Shown: in pieces, positions 37,215 through 53,904 of the stretch
Numbering within the stretch: position 1 is the stretch's first letter
Layout: the number at the start of each line of letters is the position of its first letter
Source: Diphasiastrum complanatum
Taxonomy: Eukaryota; Streptophyta; Lycopodiopsida; Lycopodiales; Lycopodiaceae
DNA length: 64,000 bases
Direction of reading: 5' to 3'
Assembly (NCBI GenBank): GCA_029204225.1
Contig: CM055092.1
Span: 47,354,777-47,418,776, forward strand
The notes under the pieces: generated by a model
Databases searched by the model: none
Told to the model about the DNA's origin: nothing
Seen by the model: only the letters and a program-made list of their open reading frames with translations
Position numbers and translations under genes: made by a program

Positions 37215-38352
37215 TGTTGGGAGAAAGAGGGAGAATAAGAGGTTGTCGTCTGTGAGAAACAAAAATAGCTCTAAAACGAAAGACGAACACGAACGAGAAA
37301 TGAAACTCGAATGAAAAGTGTTCGTGCGTAGCGGAATGAGCTGTATGACTCTTTCCTTAAGCATGACTACGCCTACCAGAACGAACAGAATGTTAATGAT
37401 AGAAATCACGGTTGCTCTGATTACGTAGCCAAACATTTGTTAATAAAGCACCAAAAGAACTAGTTATCGCGAATGATTCGCGAAGAGAGAGACTGGATCG
37501 ACTGATAATTAGTTGCGAATGATTCGTGAAAGACAAGACCAAAATGATCAACTGAAAAAGTTAGACAGAATGAATAATAAGCATAGCAATACTGACACAA
37601 ATCTGAACGCAACACAAAGAGCTATTATCAAATTTAAGTATATCAAATATACATGTCAATAATGCGGTAGAGCACAAGATGATAGTGGACGAAACCGCGT
37701 GCTCTACAAAGCTAATTCAATCTGTAAAAAAGAATGAAACCTTATTACTGACAATGAAAAATTCAATGCATAGAGCATCTACTTTTGTCTATCTCTGATA
37801 AGATTTTGATGTTAAATTTACACACACTTGGTCTTTAATCTCTTAATCAATGATCTCTGATCAATCAATCTCATCCCACTAAAGACTCAAATGGTATCCA
37901 GTATATATACACAATATTACATGTGTGCAGATGAAGAGAGTACAGAGTGGATGTGTTGTCTGTAGAAGATCGTGGGTGGTTGCAATCGTTGTCCAATCTG
38001 TTAGCGCAGTTGCATGGGGTGAGCATGAAGAGGCCGCGACGTCAGCCTTCGCTAAACTGAACGTTGGTGAAGATGCGAAAAATGCGACACTCTGACGAAA
38101 TGCCTTAGGATTTGATTTACAGGGTGCCTTTGCTTTTCCTAGGGCACCTTCGGCATTCTGTAAGGCAACGCCACCTTTTTTGCCTGTCACAAGTCATGTG
38201 TAAAAACACAGTGTCACGGTTTTCGCCTTTTCTTCGCTTGTGAGAATTTGCATGTAAATGTGCAGACTGCGTGACAACGTGAGTAAATATGCAGCACGAA
38301 TGAAGGCAGATTAAAAATGGGATTTAGGAGAGTAGAGGAAATAAATCCAACA
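37215..38352 (-). repeat. Copia 5' LTR
   Basis: 1138 bp from TGTTGGGAGAAAG to AAATCCAACA. On the minus strand a TATATATA box lies near 37899-37910. The predicted stem-loop is at 37667-37707. Confidence 0.95.
37667..37707. other. Predicted stem-loop in the LTR, copy 2
   Basis: Same outer stem as copy 1 (GTAGAGCAC / GTGCTCTAC), perfectly retained. The loop has two substitutions, one of which (GCGG to GTGG) weakens the inner stem. Confidence 0.7.
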
Positions 38353-39787
38353 CTACTGTATATAAATCTAATCCAGATTTACTTATAGCCAGGTCTGTGA
38401 AGGTTAATTCCAAAAGTAAAAAAACTAAAGTGACTGTTCCATTAGTTGTTGGTAATTTTTTGTAAAAAGTTTTACACCTTTCTACAAGAATATCAGCTCT
38501 CTGAGAGAAACCTTTGTCTGAACCTTCGCTAGAGTCACAGTCAGTCCATCATATTATTTTTGGTAATCAGTAAAATGGACAAACGTTAAGTCAATGTCAA
38601 TTGTTATATCGAGCTATTTTTGTCAAAAAAAGTGCTCTTTTTTGCAAAAATAACAGTATCACTCTTGAACCTTTGCCGATTTGTATGAGGTTTCCAAATT
38701 TAGTGATCCATCATTTTTTAGTTCGACAAAGGTTAGTCACATTTGGATTATCCAAAAAGTCTATTTAATCCTCGCCAAACTGCAAAAAGTCATTGTTCGC
38801 CAAAAAAGAACCTTCGCCAGTTCTACCCTAGCATCATCATTATCAAATATACCTATTGTCAATCAAGCAAAGGTTAGTTTTTTCAAATTTGTCAGAAACA
38901 AGTAACTGTTTTTTTATCCAAAATAGTATTGAAAGAACCTTCGCCAATATTATTTTTGAAAGAACCCTCGCCGAGTCAACCTTTACCAAGAGAACCTTCG
39001 CCAATATTATTTTTGAGTTTTGATCTATCAAATCTAGCCACTATCAAATTTTTGGAAGATTCTATTACAGTTTGATATTGATTATGAAAAATCTTTATTT
39101 TTGGAGTGTCGATTGCTTGATCAAGATCTGTTTTTCAAAATCAAAATCTGATTATTGTCAAGTGATAAAGTTTTTACAGAGCTGATCAGAGATAGGAGTC
39201 ATTATTGTTTGAAGTAATTCAAAAGAATGTCAGACTTAAATTTTGAACCTGAAGTGGAGCTGCCACCACGTCCTATTATTAGAAGAACTCTGAACTGAAT
39301 GTATCATCTGGCAACTCGGCAAAGGAATGTGAAACAACGAAAACTAAATGTTGGAGCTTGCTACAAAAAACAAAGTACAGACTCATCCTCACTCTCACTC
39401 ATAGTAGCTTGAGATCCAAGAGTGTGAAAATGGTGAAATTTGGTTGGACCTCTAAAACACCACCTCTCACTATGATTGGAACTCCTACATGCCACCTGTA
39501 ACAATGATTGGACCATTTTGGTGCACCTCACTTCATGATTGGCCCAAATTGACAAATTAGATCAAGAGATACTATGTCACTAATGTCGTAAAAACGTGGG
39601 GATGACTGGCAGTGGAAGCTCGAAGCTTTGAGCGTAGGCGTGTAGGATCGGAAACACAACAGTTAGCAGCAAAAATATTCAAGGTGAATCATTCATACAA
39701 AGTGCACAAATGAACAATACAATAGTGAGACAGAAAATTGCACTCTGATTAATATCAACAGTGAGTACAGTGCTTGAAGTGGCTACT
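38353..39787. other. Unassigned DNA with a degenerate CCTTCGCC repeat family
   Basis: The interval starts with the right target-site copy CTACT. Between about 38515 and 39010, motifs of the type GAACCTTCGCC recur (about 38519, 38667, 38807, 38935, 38961, 38991); two carry the extension AATATTATTTTTGA. At 39228 a short plus-strand ORF starts MSDLNFEPEVELPPRPIIRR and soon stops; it could be a gag start but is unproven. No gene is supported. Confidence 0.45.
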
Positions 39788-40470
39788 TTAGCTTGATTTT
39801 TGAGCGTGATTACGCTGGGTACAAATAACTTTGATACTAATAAAAAATCTTGGATCGGAATTTGAGTGCTCGATCCCTGGGTCAAATTTGTCAGTAGCTT
39901 TTTCCTTGTAGTTGATGAACTGGTCTTCCACAAAAATGACATCTCTACTGGTCAATGCCTTCTCGGTATCCAGATTGTAGAGCTTGTATGTCTTGTGGTC
40001 TGGGTAATAGCTGATGAAAATCGTTTTCCTACTTTTGTCATCAAGCTTTCTTCTTAGATCTTCAGGAATTTGAGCGAAAGCGATGCATCCAAACACTCAA
40101 ATATATTTGAGTGATGGTTTTGATCCTATCCACACCTCATAAGGTGTCTTGCCACTCAAAGCTTTGGTGATGGATCGATTCTGCAAATAGGCAGCTGTAG
40201 TAACAACTTCTGTCCAGAATTTCTTGGAAGAGAGACATGGGCCAACATGCTCTTGGCACTTTCAATGAGTGTTTGATTCTTCCGTTCAGCTACACCATTG
40301 GACTGAGGTGAGTAGCTGGTTGTAAATTGTTGATGTATTCTGTTGGCCTGACAAAACTCCTTGAATTCTATGGAGATATACTCTCCCCCTCCATATGTGC
40401 GTAGAGACTTGATCTTCCTCTGGGTCTACTTTTCTGCAGATGCCTTGAATTGCAGATTCTGGAAAACTCT
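39788..40470 (-). pseudogene. Copia integrase and pol fragment
   Basis: Around 40380-40220 the minus strand reads SYSPQSNGVAERKNQTLIES, the region of the third catalytic residue of copia integrase. 40096-39788 reads MFGCIAFAQIPEDLRRKLDD, then KTYKLYNLDTEKALTSRDV, the integrase/RT linker. Frames change in between and both ends are truncated; near 40470 it abuts unrelated gypsy-like sequence. It belongs to the same copia lineage as the element at 31251-38352. Confidence 0.85.
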
Positions 40471-41553
40471 CATAGGCTCGGGAGCACGGGTTAACAGAGA
40501 AGGCCCCCATGATTAGATGTGGCAGGTCCCTGTTACTCACATAGGGCATTACCACCATAAGCGGTGGTGCCCCTTGACCCTTTTAGGAATTTTTGGCTAG
40601 ACCAATCCCCCGCCGAAAAAGGCCCTAACATTGGTGTGTCTTTTGGGAGTTGAAATCTTTTCATGGAATGTTGTTTGGAAGAATAATTATTCATATCACT
40701 GGTCTACAAAGAACTAGTTGTTAGTTAAGTGAACAACTGTGACCCGCTAGACACTTAGGATTGGTGCGTCTGCTGGGAGTCGAGATTTGGTTAGGGGACT
40801 TTGTTTAAAGTGCGATTACCTATAGCAGTGGCCTAGAAAATATGCGGGTGAAAAATTGTCAGTTGAATGGTTGTAGCTGTCAACCGCAAGCTAACATCTA
40901 GTGCGAGCTACTTGACTAGTGTCGAATGTTGTTTCGAAAGACGATTACTAGGTTAGTAAAAGGCGAAGTGGTTAGCATCACACCAAGATGTGTGCTGATT
41001 CCACAAACAGGAGTTAGAGGGCCATGCACTTATCCTTAGATGCATGACCCTTGACAGGATGAAAATTTGAATTGTCTTGATTCGTGGTGCCATCAGAGGT
41101 GATGAGGGCCTCTTACCTCAAGATGATAGAATTCTCAGTTGGATTATGGAAACTCTTGCGACACCCATTAATCGAAAGTGTAGGTGGACAATGGCTAGAA
41201 TATGCATGTGTAGTCCAACAATTAGGATAATCGTTTTCCAAACAGTAGAGTCCCAACACTGATCGATCGAAATTTTAGAATGTCCAAAAACGATCATCAC
41301 ATAGGAGGAGCCATGGATGAGGGCATGATGTACGAGCATTCTGGATACATAGGTGTAGAAGCAGTGTACACACCACTTAGTAGAACAAATGTAGGAATTT
41401 CAGATCCTGGATGTTCGGCACTATAGAAGATGGTGCAGTAAACAAACGGCCACATATGCCAATCCCCACACTTACAAGTAGTCCCAATGAACCGAATATT
41501 GAGGGAGAAATTCCACCCATGGACGATGAACTGGAAAGACAGCTCCGATACCA
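40471..41553 (+). mobile_element. Probable gypsy leader and gag N-terminus
   Basis: Two diverged copies of an ATTGGTG(T/C)GTCT-TGGGAGT motif (about 40630 and 40755) resemble the leader after the primer site in some plant gypsy elements. Plus-strand frames such as MDEGMMYEHSGYIGVEAVYT (41312 on) and GEIPPMDDELERQLR (to about 41545) may be a broken gag N-terminus continuing at 42724. This reading is tentative, because the last bases before 41554 also match a copia primer site on the minus strand. Confidence 0.4.
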
Positions 41554-41827
41554 TGTTGTGAGTAAGGGAATGCGGAAACTTCCTACTTCCAATGCATGAC
41601 TACACCTATCAAAAATTGAACAAAGCAATAGTGATGGAAATCATGTCCAATCTTTAGCAACTAACTTTCGCTAGATAAAAAGTGATTACGTAGCCAAACA
41701 TAAAGTATTGAATTCTCAGACAATTTCTATTAGTTACAAAAGCAATACATAGATGCATGCATTCTGACACAAACTGAACGCAATAAGAAAATAATATTGA
41801 TTCAGAATAACAAGGTTAGATGCTAAT

Positions 41828-41863
41828 GAGCGCAAGACAATAGCGGATAGAAACCGCGCACTC
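41828..41863. other. Predicted stem-loop in the LTR, copy 3
   Basis: GAGCGC and GCACTC can pair with one mismatch around an inner GCGG / CCGC stem. Compared with copies 1 and 2, one A-T pair of the outer stem has become G-C, a compensated change. Confidence 0.55.
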
Positions 41864-42330
41864 TAAAGCTATCTCTGAGTAACTGAGAATAAGTCTGAAA
41901 TAAGCAACTCTGTTGATAAGCAGTAGCACAATAGCAACTCTAAAATAAATCTCTAAAAGACTGAGCTAGAATGCTCAAGAGAGTTCAAGCTTGAAAGCTT
42001 GATAGAGAGCTAACTACAATACTTTCTGATTGTGAACAATCTGCTTTATGAGGGCGCAAGAAGCATCATGTAATAACACTCATCTCCTTCACAATTCACA
42101 ATGTTGATCTGATCATTGATAATGAGATGTATGAACAACTGATTGATACTACGTAATTAGGTCAACATGCGATTGCCAGTTGGTTGGAGTCTACTGGCAT
42201 TCATCCAGTTCTTCTCAAAAGTTGCTTGCTGATAAGCGGTGACAATTGGCCATAAACAGTTTGTCTGCGTAAATGAACATAAACTGTCATTCTGCATAAA
42301 TGAACGTAAATTGCCATAGATGAAAAATGT

Positions 42331-42520
42331 GACACTGCATTTTTACTCGTAAATCTTGACAGGTGAAAAAGACGACACTGCATTTTTACACGTAATTCCT
42401 GACAAGCGAAAAATGCGAAAAAGACGACACTGCATTTTTACACGTAATTCTTGACAGGCGAAAAATGTGAAAAAGATGACACTGCATTTTTACACGAGAT
42501 TCCTGACAGGCGACACTGTC
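42331..42520. repeat. Four tandem repeats of a GACACTGCATTTTTAC unit inside the LTR
   Basis: Units start at 42331, 42374, 42426 and 42478 (spacings 43, 52, 52), each containing GACACTGCATTTTTAC and a CTTGACAGG or CCTGACA element. Single units of the same motif occur in the LTRs at 5500-5600, 9340-9440, 32870-32960 and 38190-38270. Confidence 0.85.
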
Positions 42521-42723
42521 GGGTTTGTAGAGAGAGAAAATACGACATTGTTGTAAAACTCTGTGTATTTCTACAGACTGTATAAAAACACTTGTAATTC
42601 TACAGACTGTATAAAGACATGGGAAAATCCGCAGACCTGGATAAATAGTTGGATGAAGATTAAAAACCAACTAGTCGATTAGTAGGAAGGAGAATAATCC
42701 AACAGTCACCACAAGGACACACA

Positions 42724-43158
42724 ATGCCAACTCTTCTTGATGATCAAGAAGATAGTACTGTCGATCTGCAAATAGCAATAGCACTGCAAGAGTGGGAAAC
42801 ATCTTCAAATATCCACATAGATGAGATCCCATCAGAAGTAGAATTTTGGAAGTGCTCAACTCGATATGATAGTGAAGGTGAGATATCTAATCCAGTTGAG
42901 AGTTATAGTGGGAGACAGTATCTGAAGATGAGATGGCAGGAGATAAAGCAGTAAGTGATGAAGAGACGGTAAGTGATGACATAGTGTCAGAATAAGAAAC
43001 AATGAATGAAAGCGAGGGTGAGTTAGATCTAGATCTCGATCAAGTAGATCATGATGATCATAACATGAACGAAAAAGTTTTAGCTGAAGTTGACGATCGA
43101 GCTCAAGCACCAACTGTGCAAACACCTGACTCTATACCTATCACGCTGGTGACGAGGT
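42724..43158 (+). pseudogene. Gypsy gag, N-terminal part (tentative)
   Basis: The plus strand starts ATG and reads MPTLLDDQEDSTVDLQIAIA, then LQEWETSSNIHIDEIPSEVE, acidic throughout, with a stop at 42954. It continues in other frames with a D/E-rich stretch (SEGELDLDLDQVDHDDHNM) up to the gag domain at 43159. The link to gag rests on position and strand. Confidence 0.45.
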
Positions 43159-43689
43159 GAGTCACTCAGCCAGTAGTTGTTCCTGATGACACCGAGAGGG
43201 TACCTAATATAATAGGCTCTCTACTACAATTCCACAGAAACGAGGATGAAGATGCCCACGAGCATGTCAAGTATTTTGAGACACTAATGGTCGTTAATGT
43301 GATTGTAAATTTTGTGCATAGGATGCTATTATTTTCAACAACTCTGGTAGGAAAAGCTAGGCTTTGGTACCATAATTTATCGAAAGCTTCCATCACTACC
43401 TGGGAGGAATTGTTTCGACTGCTTTTAGAAGAGTTTGGACCCAGATAAAATGTTGATAGCCTAACGTTCTCTCTGAACAGAATACAACAAGAACCAAGAG
43501 AATCAATACGCTTGTATGTCAAACGACTCAAGGAGATTTTTCGAAAATTGAACATAGGACTAGCAACTGAGGTATCATCTCAATTAGTGCTCAGTGTTTT
43601 CCTAAGGGGCCTACAACCGGATATACAATTATTAGTATGCCAATATGGAGTCTCCTCATTTGAAGAGTCGACAGACACTAAGGGGTGAG
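43159..43689 (+). pseudogene. Ty3/gypsy gag (Retrotrans_gag domain) with one internal stop
   Basis: One frame runs 177 codons from TQPVVVPDD to ESTDTKG, with a single stop (TAA at 43446-43448). It reads HEHVKYFETLM, then GKARLWYHNL, ITTWEELFRLLLEEF, RESIRLYVKRLKEIF and FLRGLQPDIQ. This is the W-x-x-(L/F) pattern and helix order of the plant gypsy capsid domain. Only one lesion over more than 500 bp suggests moderate age. Confidence 0.88.
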
Positions 43690-44084
43690 TCGAATGTTAA
43701 GAGAGACCTACATCATACAACCCCCAAGACCAAGACCACACTACACACCTAAGAGGGATGGTGTGATGCCAAATTGTCACACTCGAGATCAAGGGACTGA
43801 AAGGATATCAACACTTTTAGTACACAAGAACAACACCGTGGAAACAAGAATGCCTATGATATAGGATATGGGACTAATGCCATAATTATACCCTCAGAAC
43901 TACCTGAACTAGAAAATGATGAAGTAGATATAATATCAATGGATCTTGAGGTATCTCAATAAGAACCTTATCATTTAGAAGATTATGACGGGACACGAGA
44001 ATTATGAGTCAGATCTACATTGTTATGGGCTAGTCAATCGTGGAATACAAACTAATAGAAATTTACACTCGTGGACTAAATATC

Positions 44085-44771
44085 ATGAATACACCCCTCA
44101 AGATAGACGAGCTGAGACTGGTGACAACATGTTTCGAAGAACCATTGATACCCATAGAGGCTAGGGTAAGCGTACTAACCATAACCCAAAGTGAGTTGCG
44201 AGTAGACCCCCCTAGAAAAGAGTGGATTCAAGAGAGTGATAGGCAGGTAAGTCTTGGGAAGGCCAGTAAGTCTGAGGAGGCAATACCAATGATATCTAGT
44301 AACCAAACCAATCAAGTTGCATGTCTAGACCAGGGCAACAATAGTGACTCAGAATGGGAAGAAATATATGAACCTGTATGGACAGCCCCAATAGACTACC
44401 TTCCCAGATTTATACCACTAGATTTAGATGCACCGACTTTTGGTAGTGAAAGTATTAAGCCCCCTATCGCTAATGGCATTAATAAGGAGGAGTCATACGG
44501 TACACAAAACCTATTAGAAGGTCATAAGAATGTGGTGAGGAAGAGTACATTGATGCACACGAATGAGGATGGGTACCAAAATTGGATCCAAGAAACCCAA
44601 GAGGTATTAATGGATATATTCCATAGGAAAGAGGACATGTCGGGCTGTGTCTTTGAAGAAGATATTGAGAACAAAGGGCCTAAACCAGAAATCATAGTGG
44701 AAATGATAATACCTCCAACTATGGATAGCACCTGCCTGCGGACTGTTTTCCCTCTTGTTGGTCTGTATTAG
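44085..44771 (+). CDS. 228-codon open frame downstream of gypsy gag, function unknown
   Basis: The first in-frame ATG is at 44085 (MNTPLKIDELRLVTTCFEEP); the frame is open a little further upstream. The product is acidic and hydrophilic, with no membrane segment or known domain visible. It lies on the same strand 400 bp after the gag domain. It may be the gag-protease linker or an extra ORF of the gypsy element rather than a host gene. It is the longest unbroken frame among the transposon remnants in this part of the window. Confidence 0.4.
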   Translation: MNTPLKIDELRLVTTCFEEPLIPIEARVSVLTITQSELRVDPPRKEWIQESDRQVSLGKASKSEEAIPMISSNQTNQVACLDQGNNSDSEWEEIYEPVWTAPIDYLPRFIPLDLDAPTFGSESIKPPIANGINKEESYGTQNLLEGHKNVVRKSTLMHTNEDGYQNWIQETQEVLMDIFHRKEDMSGCVFEEDIENKGPKPEIIVEMIIPPTMDSTCLRTVFPLVGLY

Positions 44772-50689
<5,918 letters not shown>

Positions 50690-51475
50690 ACCATAATGTG
50701 TACACATTGAGATTTGGAAGATGAGAGATGCACCCAAGAAAGTCTTGTATAACGTCAATAGCAATCCAATAGCTTTTCCATCTTTGACCATAGATGTCAT
50801 GGACTTGAAATTGGGATGGCCAAATCTCTTATGCCATAAATCCTCTTGAGAAATTTTGGTCTTGTAGGCAACATCACAAATAGTTTGTACAACCTCCCAA
50901 ATCTAGATCCTCTAGCTATCACCTCATTCTCTCTGTTGCCATTATACATGTGTCAACATCAAATTTGACATCAAGACCATTGTCAACACTAAGGAGATTC
51001 TTTGTTAGTTTTGGCACATAGACATTCAAAGGGATACTACGTATTCCTTCAATTCTACACTCAACATCATTTTCAATATAGATAGACTTCTTTGTACCCT
51101 CATAAGGCATGATACTAGTGAATGAATTTTTAGAGCTAGACATATGGGAATTAGCCCCACTATCAATCCACCACAATTCATCACTCTTGAAAGGAGAGGA
51201 AGAAAAACTAGACATCATAAGTGAATCCTCTCAATCACTCTCATTAGCATCACTCTCTTTCTCATTAGTAAGGTTAGCTTGCTTGAATTGATTCTTTTTC
51301 TTGAAGCAATTAGAGGCAATATGGCCTTTCTTGCACAAAAGAAGCACTTGATATTCTTCTTCCTCCCACTAGATGTTGAAGCTTGAGATGAATGGTCCTC
51401 ATCTCCATATTTGGCTTTGTCTTTGTCTTTGTACTTCTTGAAATGTTTGTGAAATTTCAGAGAAATAAAGACCAA
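50690..51475 (-). pseudogene. Copia gag C-terminus and protease, decayed
   Basis: 51475-51215 reads FHKHFKKYKDKDKAKYGDED, then CFFCARK (half of a zinc knuckle). 51218-50919 reads DELWWIDSGANSHMSSSKNS, then VPKLTKNLLSV, the aspartic-protease active site and following strands. Below 50919 the sequence continues towards a degraded pre-integrase region. It is related to the remnant at 10441-11255. Gag and protease are in different frames, and the rest of pol is missing. Confidence 0.82.
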
Positions 51476-51501
51476 TGGATCTAGATCAGATCCTCAAGAG
51501 G

Positions 51502-52247
51502 TGTTGGAAGCTAGATTACTTGATCTACTAATCAACCAATGATTAGATCTAGAATTAGATCAATTTCCCATAAAAAATCTAGCAATAACAACAAGCAAAT
51601 GATTAAACTTGAGACCTACTGCCTTCACACATGTGAAGAAAAATACCTATATGAACTTACAGCACAGAGTGAAGTACATAAGTGCTAGAAACAATAGAAC
51701 CATAAAATCACAACTCAAATATGAGAATACTCAAGATATGCCTCCAAAAACAAGATCTTGCTTCATTGTCAATTATGGCCAAATGAGCCACCATATATAC
51801 ACAAGAGCTGATGCTTACTTAGCTAATTTGGCACGTGTGAGAGTGCCTACTCATCAAAGGATCCACCAATAATCATCAATATGGCACATGGTCCAAGATT
51901 CCTAACTTATAGCCACCTCCCTTGATTTGAGGCAGTTTTTCTAATTTATAGGGACTTGCACAAATATCTACTACAAGTGGGATCTCACCTACTACTGATG
52001 TTTTCACACGTGTGATCAGTCCTACACACATGTGAGATCACTCCTATCCATGTGAAATATCTTTTCCTACCAATAAAATGATGCCAAGTGGCATATAGCT
52101 AGAAAACTAACCTATATGACTCATCTTAATGATAAATGCATTTATTTCACACGTGGGAGCAGGATCCACACATGTCTAATGATGATATGTACTAGTCATA
52201 ATGGTATTTACAAGATTTGATCAAGTTAGCTTTTGCCAATTTTAACA
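51502..52247 (-). repeat. Candidate copia LTR, unpaired
   Basis: The segment starts TGTTGGAAGC and ends TTTTAACA, so TG...CA ends are present. Directly to the right, the minus strand reads GTTAGTTTTGAGGAG, polypurine-like, as expected upstream of a minus-strand 3' LTR. No matching LTR or target duplication was found, so both borders are provisional. Confidence 0.4.
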
Positions 52248-53797
52248 CTCCTCAAAACTAACTTGATAAAAGCATGATGATATTGAGATTGACTCCATGG
52301 GCTGAATGTGAAAGTACTATACTTTAGGACCGTAAATGGATCTACAAAAGATCCACAAGAGTGATTGGATGCTTGCTTAATGATCTATCAAAAGACTAGT
52401 CATCAAAAAGTTGATCTAGATTGGCAATTTGACAACAACAAGCATTAACAATCAAAAGCATTGATCAACATTGAAACCCGAGCCCACACATGTGTAATAC
52501 AGGCTGTAGTATGGCCTTCAAGCTGAGAAACAAGTAGAAATTGATTTGGTTGCATTTGGATCACAAAAACTCAATTTACATAGTGAAGTAGCTTGAGATT
52601 GCCAATGAGCTCCAAAAATATTCTATCTTTTCACTATGGGAGCTTGGAATACATAGCAGATTTGACTTCCTTTGTGAAGTTAGGTGGATTTCCAACATGT
52701 AATAAGGAAGTTAACTCAGTCTTTTTGCCCTAAAATGAAACCCTAGTCTTTTTCCTAGAGTCATGCTTGGTAGATAGCTACTTGGTCAATTTTCACCTTA
52801 AATATAGGATTTAGGTCCTATAATCTAGGAATCACTACCAAAATGACATGACCAAGCCTATGGACTTGACCTAAACTACATTAGGAGTGGATTGCCATGT
52901 GGCATCTTGGCCTCACATGTCTGGAATCCACTTATGTACAAAATTTACATTATACTACATGGTTTTTTATCAAGCTAGATTTGCCAATTTTTGGCAATTC
53001 TTCACACTGAATTTGTCTTCAAATATGGATCCTTGCTGGTTCAAAAGTGTGAAGATCAGCCAATGAGCTTGATGTCGACCCGAAATCACCATGTCCATGA
53101 TAGTGCCTCTTTGATGTTGACTTCTTTGATGAACTTGAGAGCTTTGCAATACTTGATTGATTTGTTCCATCCTTGAGACATATGGTTGATTTAAAAGCCC
53201 CTCCTCCTTGAAAATAGCTAAAACTCCATGAGAAAATAAACAGTCCTTCTTGACTCATAAGGATCACAAAGATCCAACATCATGTTACCAAGATCTAGAG
53301 AGTTAGGCTTATCAAAATTGGCAAGACTATGCATGCTATAATAACATAGAGTTTGTATCATATCTTCATGCTTGGTTACCATGCTAATCTCAGATCTAAT
53401 GAGGCTAAATACTTCATTATGGAGATAAGTTTCCTTAGAGGATGATTCACTTACTCTCATAAAGAGTTTACAATTTGCCTCAATACATGAAAAAAGACAA
53501 ATGTTCACACTATGAGTGGACAAATCACTCTTGCTCTTGCAAGACTCAAGAGCATACATTTGATGAAATAACCATTTGCTTTCTAATTGATCTAAAATCA
53601 ATTTCAAATCATTAAGAAGTTCTCAATAGAGACACCATACTCAACTAGTATTGTTGTACTCCAACTTTGAGATGCAAAATCTCACTAAAGCATATTGATT
53701 CACCAAATGACATAAGAGAAGCAAGCATGATATGTATAGCACTTGAAATGTGCTCCTCTTTCCCATATCTCAGCCTAATAGATGGGATGTGAATTTC
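52248..53797. other. Unassigned; one 130-codon minus-strand open frame
   Basis: The minus strand is open at 53607-53218 with a plausible, hydrophilic, cysteine-containing sequence (QLESKWLFHQMYALESCKSK), but the frame begins at a TTG and no family is recognised. Nearby minus-strand frames at 53267-52970 are serine/histidine-rich. It may be the interior of the element whose candidate LTR ends at 52247. Confidence 0.25.
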
Positions 53798-53824
53798 TTT
53801 TTTTTTTTTTTTTGGGGGGGGGGG

Positions 53825-53903
<79 letters not shown>
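53798..53903. repeat. T16-G12 homopolymers followed by (GA)n
   Basis: A run of 16 T (53798-53813), 12 G (53814-53825), then about 38 GA units to 53903. The plus-strand frame across it is an artefact. Confidence 0.96.

Positions 53904-53904
<1 letters not shown>

Larger units (their letters stand above)
31251..38352 (-). mobile_element. Ty1/copia retrotransposon with both LTRs and perfect target duplication
   Basis: Two LTRs (TGTTGGGAGAAAGAGG to AAATCCAACA) bound minus-strand gag, protease, integrase, reverse transcriptase and RNase H. The 5-bp target duplication is exact: CTACT at 31246-31250 and 38353-38357. The primer site TGGTATCAGAGC is on the minus strand at 37203-37214, abutting the 5' LTR. 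The polypurine tract (minus AAGGAGGGG) abuts the 3' LTR at about 33041-33049. Length is 7102 bp including a nested 650-bp solo LTR. Domains are far better preserved than in the copy at 4587-9670, but stops and frameshifts break the polyprotein. Confidence 0.96.
41554..42704 (-). repeat. Copia LTR of the same lineage, unpaired
   Basis: Runs from TGTTGTGAGTAAGG to AATCCAACA, 1151 bp, close to the 1138-bp LTR at 37215-38352. It shares blocks with that LTR (GATTACGTAGCCAAACAT, and the AATAGCGGA-GAAACCGCG stem-loop). Immediately left, the minus strand reads TGGTATCGGAGC, one base from the tRNA-iMet site, as if this were a 5' LTR, but copia gag does not follow. No second LTR and no clear target duplication were found. 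Confidence 0.8.

Noticed and set aside
43166-43555. 129-codon minus-strand frame
   Set aside because: It is antisense to the plus-strand gypsy gag domain, which reads clearly in one frame.
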